Below are positions 1 through 5,703 of a stretch of 13,561 bases of DNA, piece by piece. Every line of letters starts with the position of its first letter. Position 1 is the stretch's first letter. Source of the DNA: Thermoanaerobacteraceae bacterium (GTDB lineage: Bacteria; Bacillota; Desulfotomaculia; Desulfotomaculales; Ammonificaceae). The translations under genes were made by a program, and so were the position numbers. The notes below the pieces were generated by a model. It did no database searches, was not told where the DNA came from, and worked only from the letters and a program-made list of their open reading frames with translations. The stretch covers positions 1 through 13,561 of the forward strand of contig JASEJH010000016.1 in the NCBI GenBank assembly GCA_030016455.1, given 5' to 3'.

Positions 1-117
1 CTCCCTAAGCCTCATTCGGGGCCTGTTCCGGAGTACAAGGTTAGGGAGATATTAGAGCTGGTCGCGTTGGTGGAGGAGGTTGGCGAGAATGCAAAAAACT
101 GGCCGTCAGAAGACTGA
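1..117 (+). CDS. 3' end of an unidentified gene, possibly the hicB partner (hicA)
   Basis: An open frame enters from the left edge and stops with TGA at 115-117, giving 38 residues. It contains PKPHSGPVPEYKVREIL followed by an acidic, leucine- and valine-rich helix. The frame overlaps the hicB start at 89 by 29 bases, the kind of tight coupling seen in toxin-antitoxin pairs. The basic PHSG segment followed by an 'R-x-IL' helix vaguely recalls the C-terminus of HicA mRNA interferases, which usually lie just upstream of hicB. The catalytic-His part would be outside the window, so this identity is a guess from position more than from sequence. Confidence 0.4.
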   Translation, partial: LPKPHSGPVPEYKVREILELVALVEEVGENAKNWPSED

Positions 118-526
118 CCATAAGTACCAAATAGTTCTTCGGTTCATCCCTGAAGATGATCTCTGGGTTGCTGCGGTTCCTGAGCTTCCCGGCTGTTCAA
201 CTCACGGAAAGACCAGGGCCGAGGCCTTGGCGAATATCGAGGAGGCAATAGATGAGTGGGTGGCCACTGCGCAGGAGAAGGGCTGGCCCATACCGGCACC
301 TAAGACGGGGTTGGAAGAGTACAGCGGCAGATTTGTGGTTCGCCTTCCCAAGTCGCTTCACCGCCAGCTTGCCCGTTTGGCCGAAGCGGAGGGGGTCAGT
401 CTGAATCAGTATGTGGTCTATTTACTTTCGGTTAATGCTTCTATGCCCAAGTTCCCGCGGGTGCAGGCTGGTGGAGTTCAAAGGAAAAGCGAAAAAAGCG
501 AAACGAAAAAAGCGGCTTCAAAATAG
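89..526 (+). CDS. hicB: HicB-family antitoxin with C-terminal ribbon-helix-helix
   Basis: This is the antitoxin of a HicAB type II module. It should bind and neutralise a HicA RNase toxin and autoregulate the operon through DNA binding. Residues about 12-68 are the degraded RNase-H-like HicB fold, with the family pattern YQIVLRF...LWVAAVPELPGCSTHG, then an EALANIEEAIDEW helix. Residues about 80-114 (RFVVRLPKSLHRQLARLAEA, then SLNQYVVYLLS) form a ribbon-helix-helix DNA-binding domain. The last 25 residues are a Lys/Ser/Glu-rich tail from an A-rich stretch. ATG 89 was preferred because GGAGGAGG at 72-79 sits 9 bases upstream; an in-frame TTG at 80 overlaps that SD. The toxin is not intact in the window. 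Family assignment is firm. Confidence 0.9.
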   Translation: MQKTGRQKTDHKYQIVLRFIPEDDLWVAAVPELPGCSTHGKTRAEALANIEEAIDEWVATAQEKGWPIPAPKTGLEEYSGRFVVRLPKSLHRQLARLAEAEGVSLNQYVVYLLSVNASMPKFPRVQAGGVQRKSEKSETKKAASK

Positions 527-527
527 A

Positions 528-644
528 CACACTCCAATGCACCGCTACGGGTACAAACCTGCCGAGTGCGAGCCGCTGGTGGTGGTCTTTATGGAGCAGG
601 CGGAGAGCCTCTACCGCGGCTGGCCCGGCACTCAGGCCGCCTGA
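528..644 (+). pseudogene. Gene fragment resembling the C-terminal tail of a type I restriction R subunit
   Basis: Starting directly after the hicB stop, an open frame reads HRYGYKPAECEPLVVVFMEQ and then AESLYRGWPGTQAA before TGA at 642-644. A tyrosine/proline turn followed by a helix ending in 'xEQAE' is the usual end of HsdR proteins (DUF3387-like tail, 'YPPD...V..QAE'). This is pattern memory, not a search result. No start codon with an SD was seen and no upstream body of such a gene remains, so it is read as a decayed remnant. Its last third is repeated after the RelE/ParE module. It could instead be a chance open frame. Confidence 0.35.
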
Positions 645-668
645 GTGCTGGGCGGCGTAGGGTTTTAT
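600..668 (+). repeat. Diverged direct repeat, copy 1 (upstream of the RelE/ParE module)
   Basis: This stretch aligns with 1221-1284 at roughly four bases in five, allowing one 5-base gap and two single-base gaps. Shared blocks include AGCCTCTACCGCG, CTGGCC, AGGCCGCCTGAG and GGGCGG. It encodes the end of the 528-644 fragment (ESLYRGWPGTQAA, then stop) and continues past the stop codon, so the similarity is at DNA level and not only in the peptide. Confidence 0.7.
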
Positions 669-696
669 GAGACGGTAACAGAAAGTTTGGTATAAT
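668..696 (+). promoter_or_regulatory. Extended -10 promoter of the antitoxin-toxin operon
   Basis: A perfect TATAAT at 691-696 is preceded by TGG (688-690), making an extended -10 element. The -35 region at about 668-673 (TGAGAC, 17-base spacing) is poor, as extended -10 promoters tolerate. Transcription would start near 703, and an AAGGGAGA SD lies shortly before the ATG at 730. Confidence 0.6.
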
Positions 697-729
697 TTTA
701 AAAAAGGCGTAGCGAAGGGAGACAGAAAT

Positions 730-918
730 ATGGAAACGGCAAAGCAGGAAGTGAGTGAACTTCTTAAGCGTTTACCGGATGATTGCTCGTTGGAGGATAT
801 TCAATACCACCTGTACGTTTTGCAGAAGATTTCTAAAGGTTTAAAGGATGCCGAGGAAGGCCGCGCTTTGACTCAGGAAGAGGTTGAGCGGATGATGGCG
901 CGATGGCTCGCCGAGTAA
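730..918 (+). CDS. Antitoxin of a RelE/ParE-type module (RelB/Phd-like)
   Basis: This 62-residue acidic protein is the likely antitoxin for the toxin encoded by the next gene, which it overlaps by 16 bases. It lacks an obvious N-terminal DNA-binding motif. The segment SLEDIQYHLYVLQKISKGL leads into the common antitoxin tail pattern 'G-x3-A-x2-GR-x5-EV-x-R-x3-WL' (KDAEEGRALTQEEVERMMARWL), which in relatives wraps around the toxin. ATG 730 is preceded by AAGGGAGA about 7 bases upstream and by an extended -10 promoter. Assignment rests on the C-terminal pattern plus the neighbour; the exact antitoxin subfamily is not certain. Confidence 0.8.
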   Translation: METAKQEVSELLKRLPDDCSLEDIQYHLYVLQKISKGLKDAEEGRALTQEEVERMMARWLAE

Positions 919-1217
919 TTTGGTCGCATGAAGCCGCTACCGATCTCGAAGCGCTGGCGCGGTACATCGCGAAGGATTCCGCTTTTTACGCGGCAGCGTT
1001 TGTCCGGGAGATCCTTGAAGCCGCCCGTTCCCTTAAGGAGTTTGCCCACAGAGGCCGTGTTGTGCCCGAGGTGGGCAATCTTCATATTCGGGAGCTCTTT
1101 GTTAAGGAATATCGCCTTATTTATCGTGTGGATGAATCCCAGGTTATAATTCTCGGTCTCGTTCACGGAAAAAGGGACTTAAGGAAGCTGTGGGAGCGGG
1201 AAAAAAGAGAGGATTAA
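903..1217 (+). CDS. RelE/ParE-family toxin
   Basis: This 104-residue protein matches the RelE/ParE superfamily along its whole length. An N-terminal strand and helix pair (VIWSHEAATDLEALARYIAK, then DSAFYAAAFVREILEAA) is followed by HRGRVVPE, then by REL-x3-EYRLIYRVD and the final strand VIILGLVHGKRDL. RelE members cut mRNA on the ribosome and ParE members inhibit gyrase. The pattern YIA-x-DS and GR-x-VPE is closer to ParE-like annotations, but the target cannot be read from sequence. It begins inside the antitoxin gene, so the two are translationally coupled. No truncation is evident. Confidence 0.88.
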   Translation: MARRVIWSHEAATDLEALARYIAKDSAFYAAAFVREILEAARSLKEFAHRGRVVPEVGNLHIRELFVKEYRLIYRVDESQVIILGLVHGKRDLRKLWEREKRED

Positions 1218-1220
1218 GAA

Positions 1221-1284
1221 ACGGAAAGCCTCTACCGCGACTGGCCGGAGGCCGCCTGAGCGCCGGGCGGGCAGGGTTTATTAA
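1221..1284 (+). repeat. Diverged direct repeat, copy 2 (downstream of the RelE/ParE module)
   Basis: This second copy of the 600-668 sequence begins only three bases after the toxin stop codon. Read in the toxin frame past its TAA it gives ETESLYRDWPEAA and then TGA at 1257-1259, parallel to ESLYRGWPGTQAA in copy 1. The similarity continues beyond the stop (GAGCGCCGGGCGGGCAGGGT against GAGTGCTGGGCGGCGTAGGGT). It probably marks the right edge of an inserted or duplicated cassette. Confidence 0.7.
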
Positions 1285-1366
1285 GTGGGGAAGGGGCTAA
1301 AATGATTAGTTGCAGAAGTGTTCGTAACGGTAGCCGGTTGTTAGTCGTTTGGAATCGGGAAACTGG

Positions 1367-1405
1367 TTGCGCTAATGGCGTGTAATGTATAAAATAATGT
1401 ATAAA
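1367..1405 (+). promoter_or_regulatory. Promoter and tandem 12-base operator-like repeat upstream of vapBC
   Basis: The unit AATGTATAAA occurs at 1384-1393 and again at 1396-1405, a 12-base period in phase along the helix. TTGCGC at 1367-1372 could be a -35, with TAAAAT (1390-1395, 17-base spacing) or the TATAAA elements as -10. The repeat overlaps the presumed -10, a position where an antitoxin with ribbon-helix-helix DNA binding could repress its own operon. The rest of the 1285-1427 gap shows no gene. Confidence 0.45.
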
Positions 1406-1427
1406 GGATAAAGCAGGGGCGGAAAAA

Positions 1428-1682
1428 ATGATTCGTAAACAGGTATATATCGAGCCTCACCAAGAGGCGCTTTTAAAGCGGAAAGCGAAGGCGCTCGGGT
1501 TGACGGAAGCGGAACTGGTACGGCAGGCTCTTGAGAAGCACCTGCGTGCGGGAGAGGGTATCCGGCGCAGCCTGGACGCCTGGGAAGCGGAAAAGAGGTT
1601 TATCCGGGACAGGATGAAGTTGGCCCGGGGCGGAACCCGCAAGGAGCGGCGCTGGCGGCGCGAGGAGCTTTATGACCGGTAA
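1428..1682 (+). CDS. vapB: VapB-type antitoxin (ribbon-helix-helix)
   Basis: This 84-residue basic protein probably neutralises the PIN toxin encoded next and represses the pair. Residues 1-41 have the MetJ/Arc/CopG ribbon-helix-helix pattern: the strand MIRKQVYIEP, a helix QEALLKRKAKALG, then TEAELVRQALEKHLR. The remainder, rich in Arg, Lys and Glu, is likely the disordered toxin-binding arm. An AGGGG SD lies 8 bases before ATG 1428. It overlaps the toxin gene by 11 bases. Whether it is best called VapB or a generic CopG-like antitoxin is open. Confidence 0.8.
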   Translation: MIRKQVYIEPHQEALLKRKAKALGLTEAELVRQALEKHLRAGEGIRRSLDAWEAEKRFIRDRMKLARGGTRKERRWRREELYDR

Positions 1683-2121
1683 GGTGCTGGTGGATACAAA
1701 TCTTCTTGTTTACGCCTACGACTTTGCGGATCCGGCAAAGCAGGAGACAGCCTTTAGGCTTCTTGATGAACTGGCGACCTCTGGCCGAGGGGTGCTCAGC
1801 GCCCAGGTACTGACAGAGTTTGTCGTAGCCGTGACCCGCAAGATCGCCAAGCCGTTGGACCTCAAAACGGTGCAGAAAAGCGTGGAAAACTACCTTTCTT
1901 CCTGGGTCGTTCTGGACGTTACGGGCTTTGTTGTGTTGGAAGCGGTGCGCGGTGTGCGTGAGCACCGCTTTTCTTATTGGGACGCGCAGATATGGGCCAC
2001 CGCCAGACTTAACCAGATCCCCGTTGTTTTAAGTGAGGACTTTGCTTCCGGGAGCACTGTAGAGGGCGTTACTTTTCTTAACCCTTTTACTGCCGATTTC
2101 GACTTAACACGGTTTCTCTAA
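1672..2121 (+). CDS. vapC: VapC-type PIN-domain ribonuclease toxin
   Basis: This 149-residue PIN-domain protein, probably a Mg2+-dependent endoribonuclease, is held inactive by the upstream antitoxin. The acidic active-site set is visible: D8 in KVLVDTNLLVYAYD, E49 in QVLTEF, D104 in SYWDAQIWATA and D123 in LSEDF. The usual 'NPF' ending motif also appears (VTFLNPF). All key residues are present and the length is normal, so it appears intact. Its ATG lies within the antitoxin gene with GAGGAG four bases upstream. VapC enzymes usually cut tRNA or rRNA; its target is unknown. Confidence 0.9.
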   Translation: MTGKVLVDTNLLVYAYDFADPAKQETAFRLLDELATSGRGVLSAQVLTEFVVAVTRKIAKPLDLKTVQKSVENYLSSWVVLDVTGFVVLEAVRGVREHRFSYWDAQIWATARLNQIPVVLSEDFASGSTVEGVTFLNPFTADFDLTRFL

Positions 2122-2127
2122 AGAAGC

Positions 2128-2152
2128 GGCTACCGGGGACGATTTGGTAGCC
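2128..2152 (+). terminator. Hairpin directly after vapC
   Basis: GGCTACC (2128-2134) and GGTAGCC (2146-2152) form a perfect 7-base stem with an 11-base loop, six bases after the vapC stop. No U-run follows immediately (the first T4 is at 2167-2170), so it would be a weak intrinsic terminator or an mRNA-end hairpin. It separates vapBC from the dehydrogenase gene. Confidence 0.35.
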
Positions 2153-2184
2153 TGCGCGGATGCTGCTTTTGGAGGTGCTTGCCT

Positions 2185-3183
2185 TTGCAGGCGATGGTAC
2201 TGGAGAAGCCCAGGCCGGTAGAGGAGGGGCCGCTGAAGCTCTGTGAGCTGCCGGAGCCGGTGACGAGGCCGGGGCAGGTGCGGCTGCGGGTGCTGGCCTG
2301 CGGCGTCTGCCACACGGACCTCCATACGGTGGAAGGGGATCTGCCGCTGCCGAAGCTGCCGCTGGTGCCGGGCCACCAGGTGGTCGGCGTGGTGGACGCA
2401 GTGGGTGTGGGTGTGGAAGGACTCCGCCCAGGCGAGTTGGTGGGGGTGCCGTGGCTTTACTCTACCTGCGGCGCCTGTGCCTTCTGCCGGCGGGGCGAGG
2501 AGAACCTTTGTGACGCGGGGCGCTTCACCGGCTACCACGTGGATGGCGGTTACGCGGAGTTTATTGTGGCGGAGGCTGATTTTGTCTGCCGGCTGCCGGA
2601 GGGACTTGAACCAGTGGCGGCGGCGCCGCTTCTGTGTGCAGGGATCATCGGCTACCGGGCGCTGCGCCTGAGCAAGATCGAGCCGGGTGGGCGGCTTGGG
2701 CTTTACGGCTTTGGTGCTTCGGCGCACCTGGCGATTCAGGTAGCGGTTCACTGGGGCTGCGAGGTTTATGTTTTCAGCCGCGGCGCGCACCACCGGGAGT
2801 TAGCGCGGCAGCTCGGCGCGGTCTGGACGGGGCAGGCGGATGAGGAGCCGCCGGTAAGGCTCGACAGCGGGATCATCTTCGCGCCGGCCGGATGGCTGGT
2901 GCCGCTGGCGCTCGGGCATCTCCGGAAAGGCGGCACCTTGACGCTGGCCGGGATCACGATGACGGAGCTGCCGGCGCTGGATTACGGGCTTATCTACGGG
3001 GAGCGGGTGGTGCGCAGCGTGGCGAACGCCACCCGGCAGGACGCACGGGAGTTTTTAGCTTTGGCGGCGGCGATCCCGGTGCAGACACGGGTCGAAACTT
3101 TCAGGCTGGAGGAGGCCAACCGCGCCCTGGAGCTCTTGAAGCAGGGGAAACTGAGCGGCGCCGGAGTACTGGCGGTTGGTTAA
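2185..3183 (+). CDS. Zinc-dependent alcohol dehydrogenase (CAD2/AdhA-like MDR family)
   Basis: This medium-chain NAD(P)-dependent dehydrogenase should interconvert an alcohol and an aldehyde in the cytoplasm. Catalytic zinc ligands are C42 (GVCHTD), H64 (PGHQ) and C151 (LLCAG). The structural zinc is held by C95, C98, C101 and C109. The nucleotide-binding loop is YGFGASAH, about 174-181. Position 65 is Gln where classical ADHs have Glu (GHE); this GHQ-V-V-G form together with GFGASAH is typical of the CAD2/AdhA subgroup. TTG 2185 was chosen because GGAGG (2171-2175) lies 9 bases upstream and the protein then starts MQAMVLEKP, the usual family start; a TTG at 2179 is too close to the SD. It ends five bases from the convergent mntA gene. 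Substrate is unknown. Confidence 0.88.
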   Translation: MQAMVLEKPRPVEEGPLKLCELPEPVTRPGQVRLRVLACGVCHTDLHTVEGDLPLPKLPLVPGHQVVGVVDAVGVGVEGLRPGELVGVPWLYSTCGACAFCRRGEENLCDAGRFTGYHVDGGYAEFIVAEADFVCRLPEGLEPVAAAPLLCAGIIGYRALRLSKIEPGGRLGLYGFGASAHLAIQVAVHWGCEVYVFSRGAHHRELARQLGAVWTGQADEEPPVRLDSGIIFAPAGWLVPLALGHLRKGGTLTLAGITMTELPALDYGLIYGERVVRSVANATRQDAREFLALAAAIPVQTRVETFRLEEANRALELLKQGKLSGAGVLAVG

Positions 3184-3188
3184 GGTGA

Positions 3189-3623
3189 TCACTCCCCGGG
3201 GAAAAGCAGGTCGTTGAGCGAATTCCGTAAGAAGTACTGCATATCAAAATAACGGTCCCAGGTCATTTCCAGCCAGGAGAAGCGTGTCTCTTCAGCGCGG
3301 CTGAAGAGGAGCCTGCCTTTGCTTACCATATAGCCCAAAGGTACCGGGATGTAGTTCAAAACCTTCACGTCTACCGGGAGATGTAAAGCCTTTTCCATTT
3401 CTACCGCGAGGGAAAGCTCGTAATCAATAGCTTGTTCCCGACCTAAGGCATTTTCCGTAACGTAAACGCCAATGTCGAGATCCTGGGGCGGGGAGGACGA
3501 CAGAAACGAGCCAAAGGCGTAGGCAAAGAGTATCTCGGTGCGCCGGCTTAGGAGCTTTTTGGCTTGCGCCAAAAGTTTTTGCCGGGCCTCTTTCTTTAGC
3601 CGGAATTGTTTTTCCAGGGCCAT
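3189..3623 (-). CDS. mntA: MntA-type nucleotidyltransferase antitoxin
   Basis: This is a minimal nucleotidyltransferase of 144 residues, encoded immediately after hepT with a 28-base overlap. In characterised HepT-MntA pairs the MntA enzyme inactivates the HEPN toxin by adding AMP units to its active-site tyrosine. Here the motif is AYAFGSFLSSSPPQDLDIGVYV: G38-S39, then D48 and D50. The spacing is eight residues, two fewer than the common GS-x10-D-x-D, a small peculiarity. The rest has a helix-rich C-terminal half ending RYFDMQYFLRNSLNDLL. The order toxin then antitoxin is normal for this family. Confidence 0.82.
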   Translation of the reverse strand: MALEKQFRLKKEARQKLLAQAKKLLSRRTEILFAYAFGSFLSSSPPQDLDIGVYVTENALGREQAIDYELSLAVEMEKALHLPVDVKVLNYIPVPLGYMVSKGRLLFSRAEETRFSWLEMTWDRYFDMQYFLRNSLNDLLFPGE

Positions 3624-4081
3624 TCTTTAGGCAGTTCTCCTTCCGGGCGGTACTTCGCTTTCAGAAAAGCAGCGACTTCGTTAAGGTACCGGTCTAAGTC
3701 GGTCAGGTCGTTGCGGATGATCATGTGGACTTTCTGGTTATCTATATCCCCGTACTGGTGGACCAACAGATTGCGGAATTTCGCCATCCGGGCCAACTTT
3801 TCAGCTAAAGGACCGCTTATGACGCGTTTTTCCGCAAGCACTTCAAAGCATTCCGCATAACTGTTGGGTACGCGCTTTGCCAAGCGGGCGACCAGGTGGT
3901 TGCAGATGTCTATGGCCGCTTCGGTAGCCACGAGAAGGTAGTATTTGCTCGCTGCTACGCCTTTCTCATCGCTTAGGTAATCTTGGAGGTCAAGCCCGGC
4001 AAACGGAGTCAATTTCTCTATTGCTTCGCGGATCGCGCTAACTTTTTGGCCCAGCCTCAAAAGATTAATGGGTAGGGCCAC
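3596..4081 (-). CDS. hepT: HepT-type HEPN ribonuclease toxin
   Basis: This 161-residue HEPN-domain protein is probably an RNase toxin neutralised by MntA. The catalytic motif R-x4-H-x-Y is intact as R103-N-L-L-V-H108-Q-Y110, and Y110 is the residue modified by MntA in known pairs. The surrounding helices (SKYYLLVATEAAIDICNHLVA, then LAEKLARMAKFRNLLVHQYGDID) follow the DUF86/HepT pattern. GTG at 4081-4079 was chosen: an AGGGGGG SD lies about five bases before it and the promoter's expected start is about 20 bases upstream. The frame stays open much further upstream, but that part is low-complexity Pro/Ala shadow of rmuC. Confidence 0.87.
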   Translation of the reverse strand: MALPINLLRLGQKVSAIREAIEKLTPFAGLDLQDYLSDEKGVAASKYYLLVATEAAIDICNHLVARLAKRVPNSYAECFEVLAEKRVISGPLAEKLARMAKFRNLLVHQYGDIDNQKVHMIIRNDLTDLDRYLNEVAAFLKAKYRPEGELPKEWPWKNNSG

Positions 4082-4110
4082 CAAATCCCCCCTCTTTATG
4101 CTCTGAGGCC

Positions 4111-4140
4111 AGTATACTTGCCTTTTCCTACGGCTGTCAA
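4111..4140 (-). promoter_or_regulatory. Sigma-A type promoter of hepT-mntA
   Basis: On the minus strand, TTGACA (complement of 4135-4140) and TATACT (complement of 4111-4116) are separated by 18 bases. This is a full consensus -35 and a 5/6 -10. Transcription would start near 4104, leaving a leader of about 20 bases before the GTG start. It is the best sigma-A promoter seen in the window. Confidence 0.8.
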
Positions 4141-4257
4141 GGAAAAGGGGTTTAGAAAGGGCTATTTGCCAGGAGGGGGACGGCTGGTTGTTTTTACATT
4201 TTCCGGCAGGGAAGAGGGGATGATTTGGCGAATTTTCCCCGTGGGAGGTTGACGCGG

Positions 4258-5424
4258 TTGATGGAAACGTTTTTGGTTTTCCTGATGGTCCTGCTTTTAG
4301 GCGCCGTGCTGGTAGTGCTCTACCTGCAGCTTCGGCGGCCGGGGGGCGGGGGCGAACTGGCGGCGGCGCTGCAGAATTTGAGCCAGGCGGTGCAGGCGGC
4401 CGAGACGCGGTCGGCGGTGCTGGCGGAAAAGGTGACGCATCTGGAGGCTCTGCCGCAAACGGTCGGCGGGGTGCAGCTCGAGCTGCGTTCTTTGATGGAA
4501 CGAGTTTCGACGGTGGAGCAGAAACAGCAGGAGGTGGGCCAGGGCGTGCAGGCTGTGGCCAGGTCGCTGGCCGAGACGGGGGCGGCCACCCAGGGGCTAA
4601 AGGAGATGGCGGCGGCGATCCGGGCGGAGCTTTCCGGGGCGAAAGAAGGGTTGGCCGCCTTGCAGGCACAGGCAAAAGCCCGGCAGGAGCTGGAACAGCG
4701 GACGGCGGAATCAATCCGGCGGCTCGAAGCGATCATTGCGGGGACGCATACCAAGGGGGCGGCAGGAGAGAATATCCTGGACCTGGTCTTTGCGAAGCTG
4801 CCGCCGGAGTGGCAGGTGCGGGATTTCCGGGTGGGGAACAAGGTCGTCGAGTTCGGGCTGCGGCTGCCTAACGGGCTCGTGCTTCCGATTGACAGCAAGT
4901 GGCCGGCAACGGCGCTGTTAGAGCAGTTTAGCAGTACCGGCGATCCCGCCGAGCAGCAGAAGGTAAAGAAACAGATTGAGGACAGCGTTTTCGCCAAGGC
5001 GAAGGAGATAAAAAAATATCTCGAGCCGAACCTGACCACCGGCTTTGGGGTGGTGGCGGTGCCGGATGCCGTTTACGATCTCTGTGTCGGCATCCACGCG
5101 GCGGTCTTTCAGGAGAGCGTGGTGCTGGTCGGTTACAGTATGTTTTTGCCCTATCTCTTACTGGTTTTTCAAACGATCCTGAGGACGGCGCGGGACGTTG
5201 ATTTAGAAAGGTTGAACAGTTCACTTGAGACCTTTCAAAAGGGTGTGGCGGCGCTCCAGGAGGAACTGGAAGGGCGCTTCGCCAAGGCCCTCACGATGTT
5301 GCACAATTCCCGCAGCGAGATGGGGGTGCACCTGAGCAGAATCAGCGGCAGCCTCACGGCGTTACAGGCAAGCGCCCAAGCGGCTGTACCGGGAGAGGTG
5401 GGGGTGCGGCAGGGTTTTAACTGA
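4258..5424 (+). CDS. rmuC: RmuC-family DNA recombination protein
   Basis: This is a membrane-anchored RmuC protein, a family implicated in limiting inversions and rearrangements at repeats; its fold suggests a nuclease-related core. A single hydrophobic anchor (FLVFLMVLLLGAVLVVLYLQL) is followed by a long coiled-coil stretch rich in Gln, Ala and Glu (about residues 30-155). The conserved RmuC core follows: GAAGENILDLVFAKLPPEW, PIDSKWPATALLEQF, GFGVVAVPDAVYDLC. TTG 4258 has GGGAGG (4243-4248) nine bases upstream and is followed by ATG 4261. A longer form from TTG 4225, with GAGGGG close by, cannot be excluded. It is divergent from hepT and ends 31 bases before the mini-rubredoxin gene. Confidence 0.88.
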   Translation: MMETFLVFLMVLLLGAVLVVLYLQLRRPGGGGELAAALQNLSQAVQAAETRSAVLAEKVTHLEALPQTVGGVQLELRSLMERVSTVEQKQQEVGQGVQAVARSLAETGAATQGLKEMAAAIRAELSGAKEGLAALQAQAKARQELEQRTAESIRRLEAIIAGTHTKGAAGENILDLVFAKLPPEWQVRDFRVGNKVVEFGLRLPNGLVLPIDSKWPATALLEQFSSTGDPAEQQKVKKQIEDSVFAKAKEIKKYLEPNLTTGFGVVAVPDAVYDLCVGIHAAVFQESVVLVGYSMFLPYLLLVFQTILRTARDVDLERLNSSLETFQKGVAALQEELEGRFAKALTMLHNSRSEMGVHLSRISGSLTALQASAQAAVPGEVGVRQGFN

Positions 5425-5425
5425 T

Positions 5426-5448
5426 CCTTTCCGTTGGGAAGGAGGTGA
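5426..5448 (+). promoter_or_regulatory. Hairpin overlapping a perfect Shine-Dalgarno sequence
   Basis: CCTTTCC (5426-5432), loop GTT, and GGGAAGG (5436-5442) form a 7-pair stem that includes one G-T pair. It starts two bases after the rmuC stop. The SD AAGGAGGTGA (5439-5448), fully complementary to the end of 16S rRNA, has its first four bases in the stem. The structure could slow initiation of the next gene or simply be the end of the rmuC message. Confidence 0.45.
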
Positions 5449-5455
5449 GGGGCGG

Positions 5456-5563
5456 ATGGCGGTCTTTCAGTGCAGCAAGTGCGGGGCTACCAAGGAAGGC
5501 CGGTGCAAGCCCCAGAAGTGCCCGCAGTGCGGGGAGAAGGGCACGATGACCAAAGTCCAGTGA
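5456..5563 (+). CDS. RCKP-type rubredoxin-like mini-protein (35 aa)
   Basis: This small protein is too short for ordinary ORF cut-offs. It has two knuckles, C6-x2-C9 (FQCSKCGAT) and C22-x2-C25 (QKCPQCGEKG), which together can bind one iron or zinc as in rubredoxin or rubredoxin-like ribbons. The linker carries the signature GRCKPQKCPQCG, with C17 as an additional cysteine. Support for a real gene comes from the AAGGAGGTGA SD ten bases before ATG 5456 (counted from GGAGG), the dense cysteine spacing and a clean TGA. Short RCKP-type rubredoxin-like proteins are known from anaerobic Firmicutes. The role, electron carrier or structural metal site, is not shown. Confidence 0.82.
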   Translation: MAVFQCSKCGATKEGRCKPQKCPQCGEKGTMTKVQ

Positions 5564-5703
5564 ACGGCCGGTCCGATTCGATTTGCAGTTTTAAGGTGAC
5601 GGGATTCCTTTTAAGTGTTTGGCATGCGTGGGGGCCCTTAAAGAGGGACGAATAACCGGGATGCTTTGGCGGGTTGTTACGGCTGAAGGGAGGAACAGCC
5701 TGG

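Noticed and set aside
2104..2793. Minus-strand frame opposite the alcohol dehydrogenase
   Set aside because: The plus strand has a complete zinc-ADH with all metal ligands. The shadow has low-complexity His/Arg/Gln composition.
3185..3201. Palindromes GTGATCAC and CCCCGGGG between adhA-like and mntA as a bidirectional terminator
   Set aside because: They are short adjacent palindromes without loops or flanking T/A runs, and they lie partly within the mntA coding end.
4082..4714. Long N-terminal extension of hepT (Pro/Ala-rich)
   Set aside because: It is antisense to rmuC, and the consensus promoter at 4111-4140 lies inside it. The HEPN protein has normal length from GTG 4081.
4320..5039. 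Minus-strand Ser/Cys-rich frame opposite rmuC
   Set aside because: Its composition is that of an antisense shadow of Ala/Glu-rich coiled-coil coding sequence, with no SD or domain.
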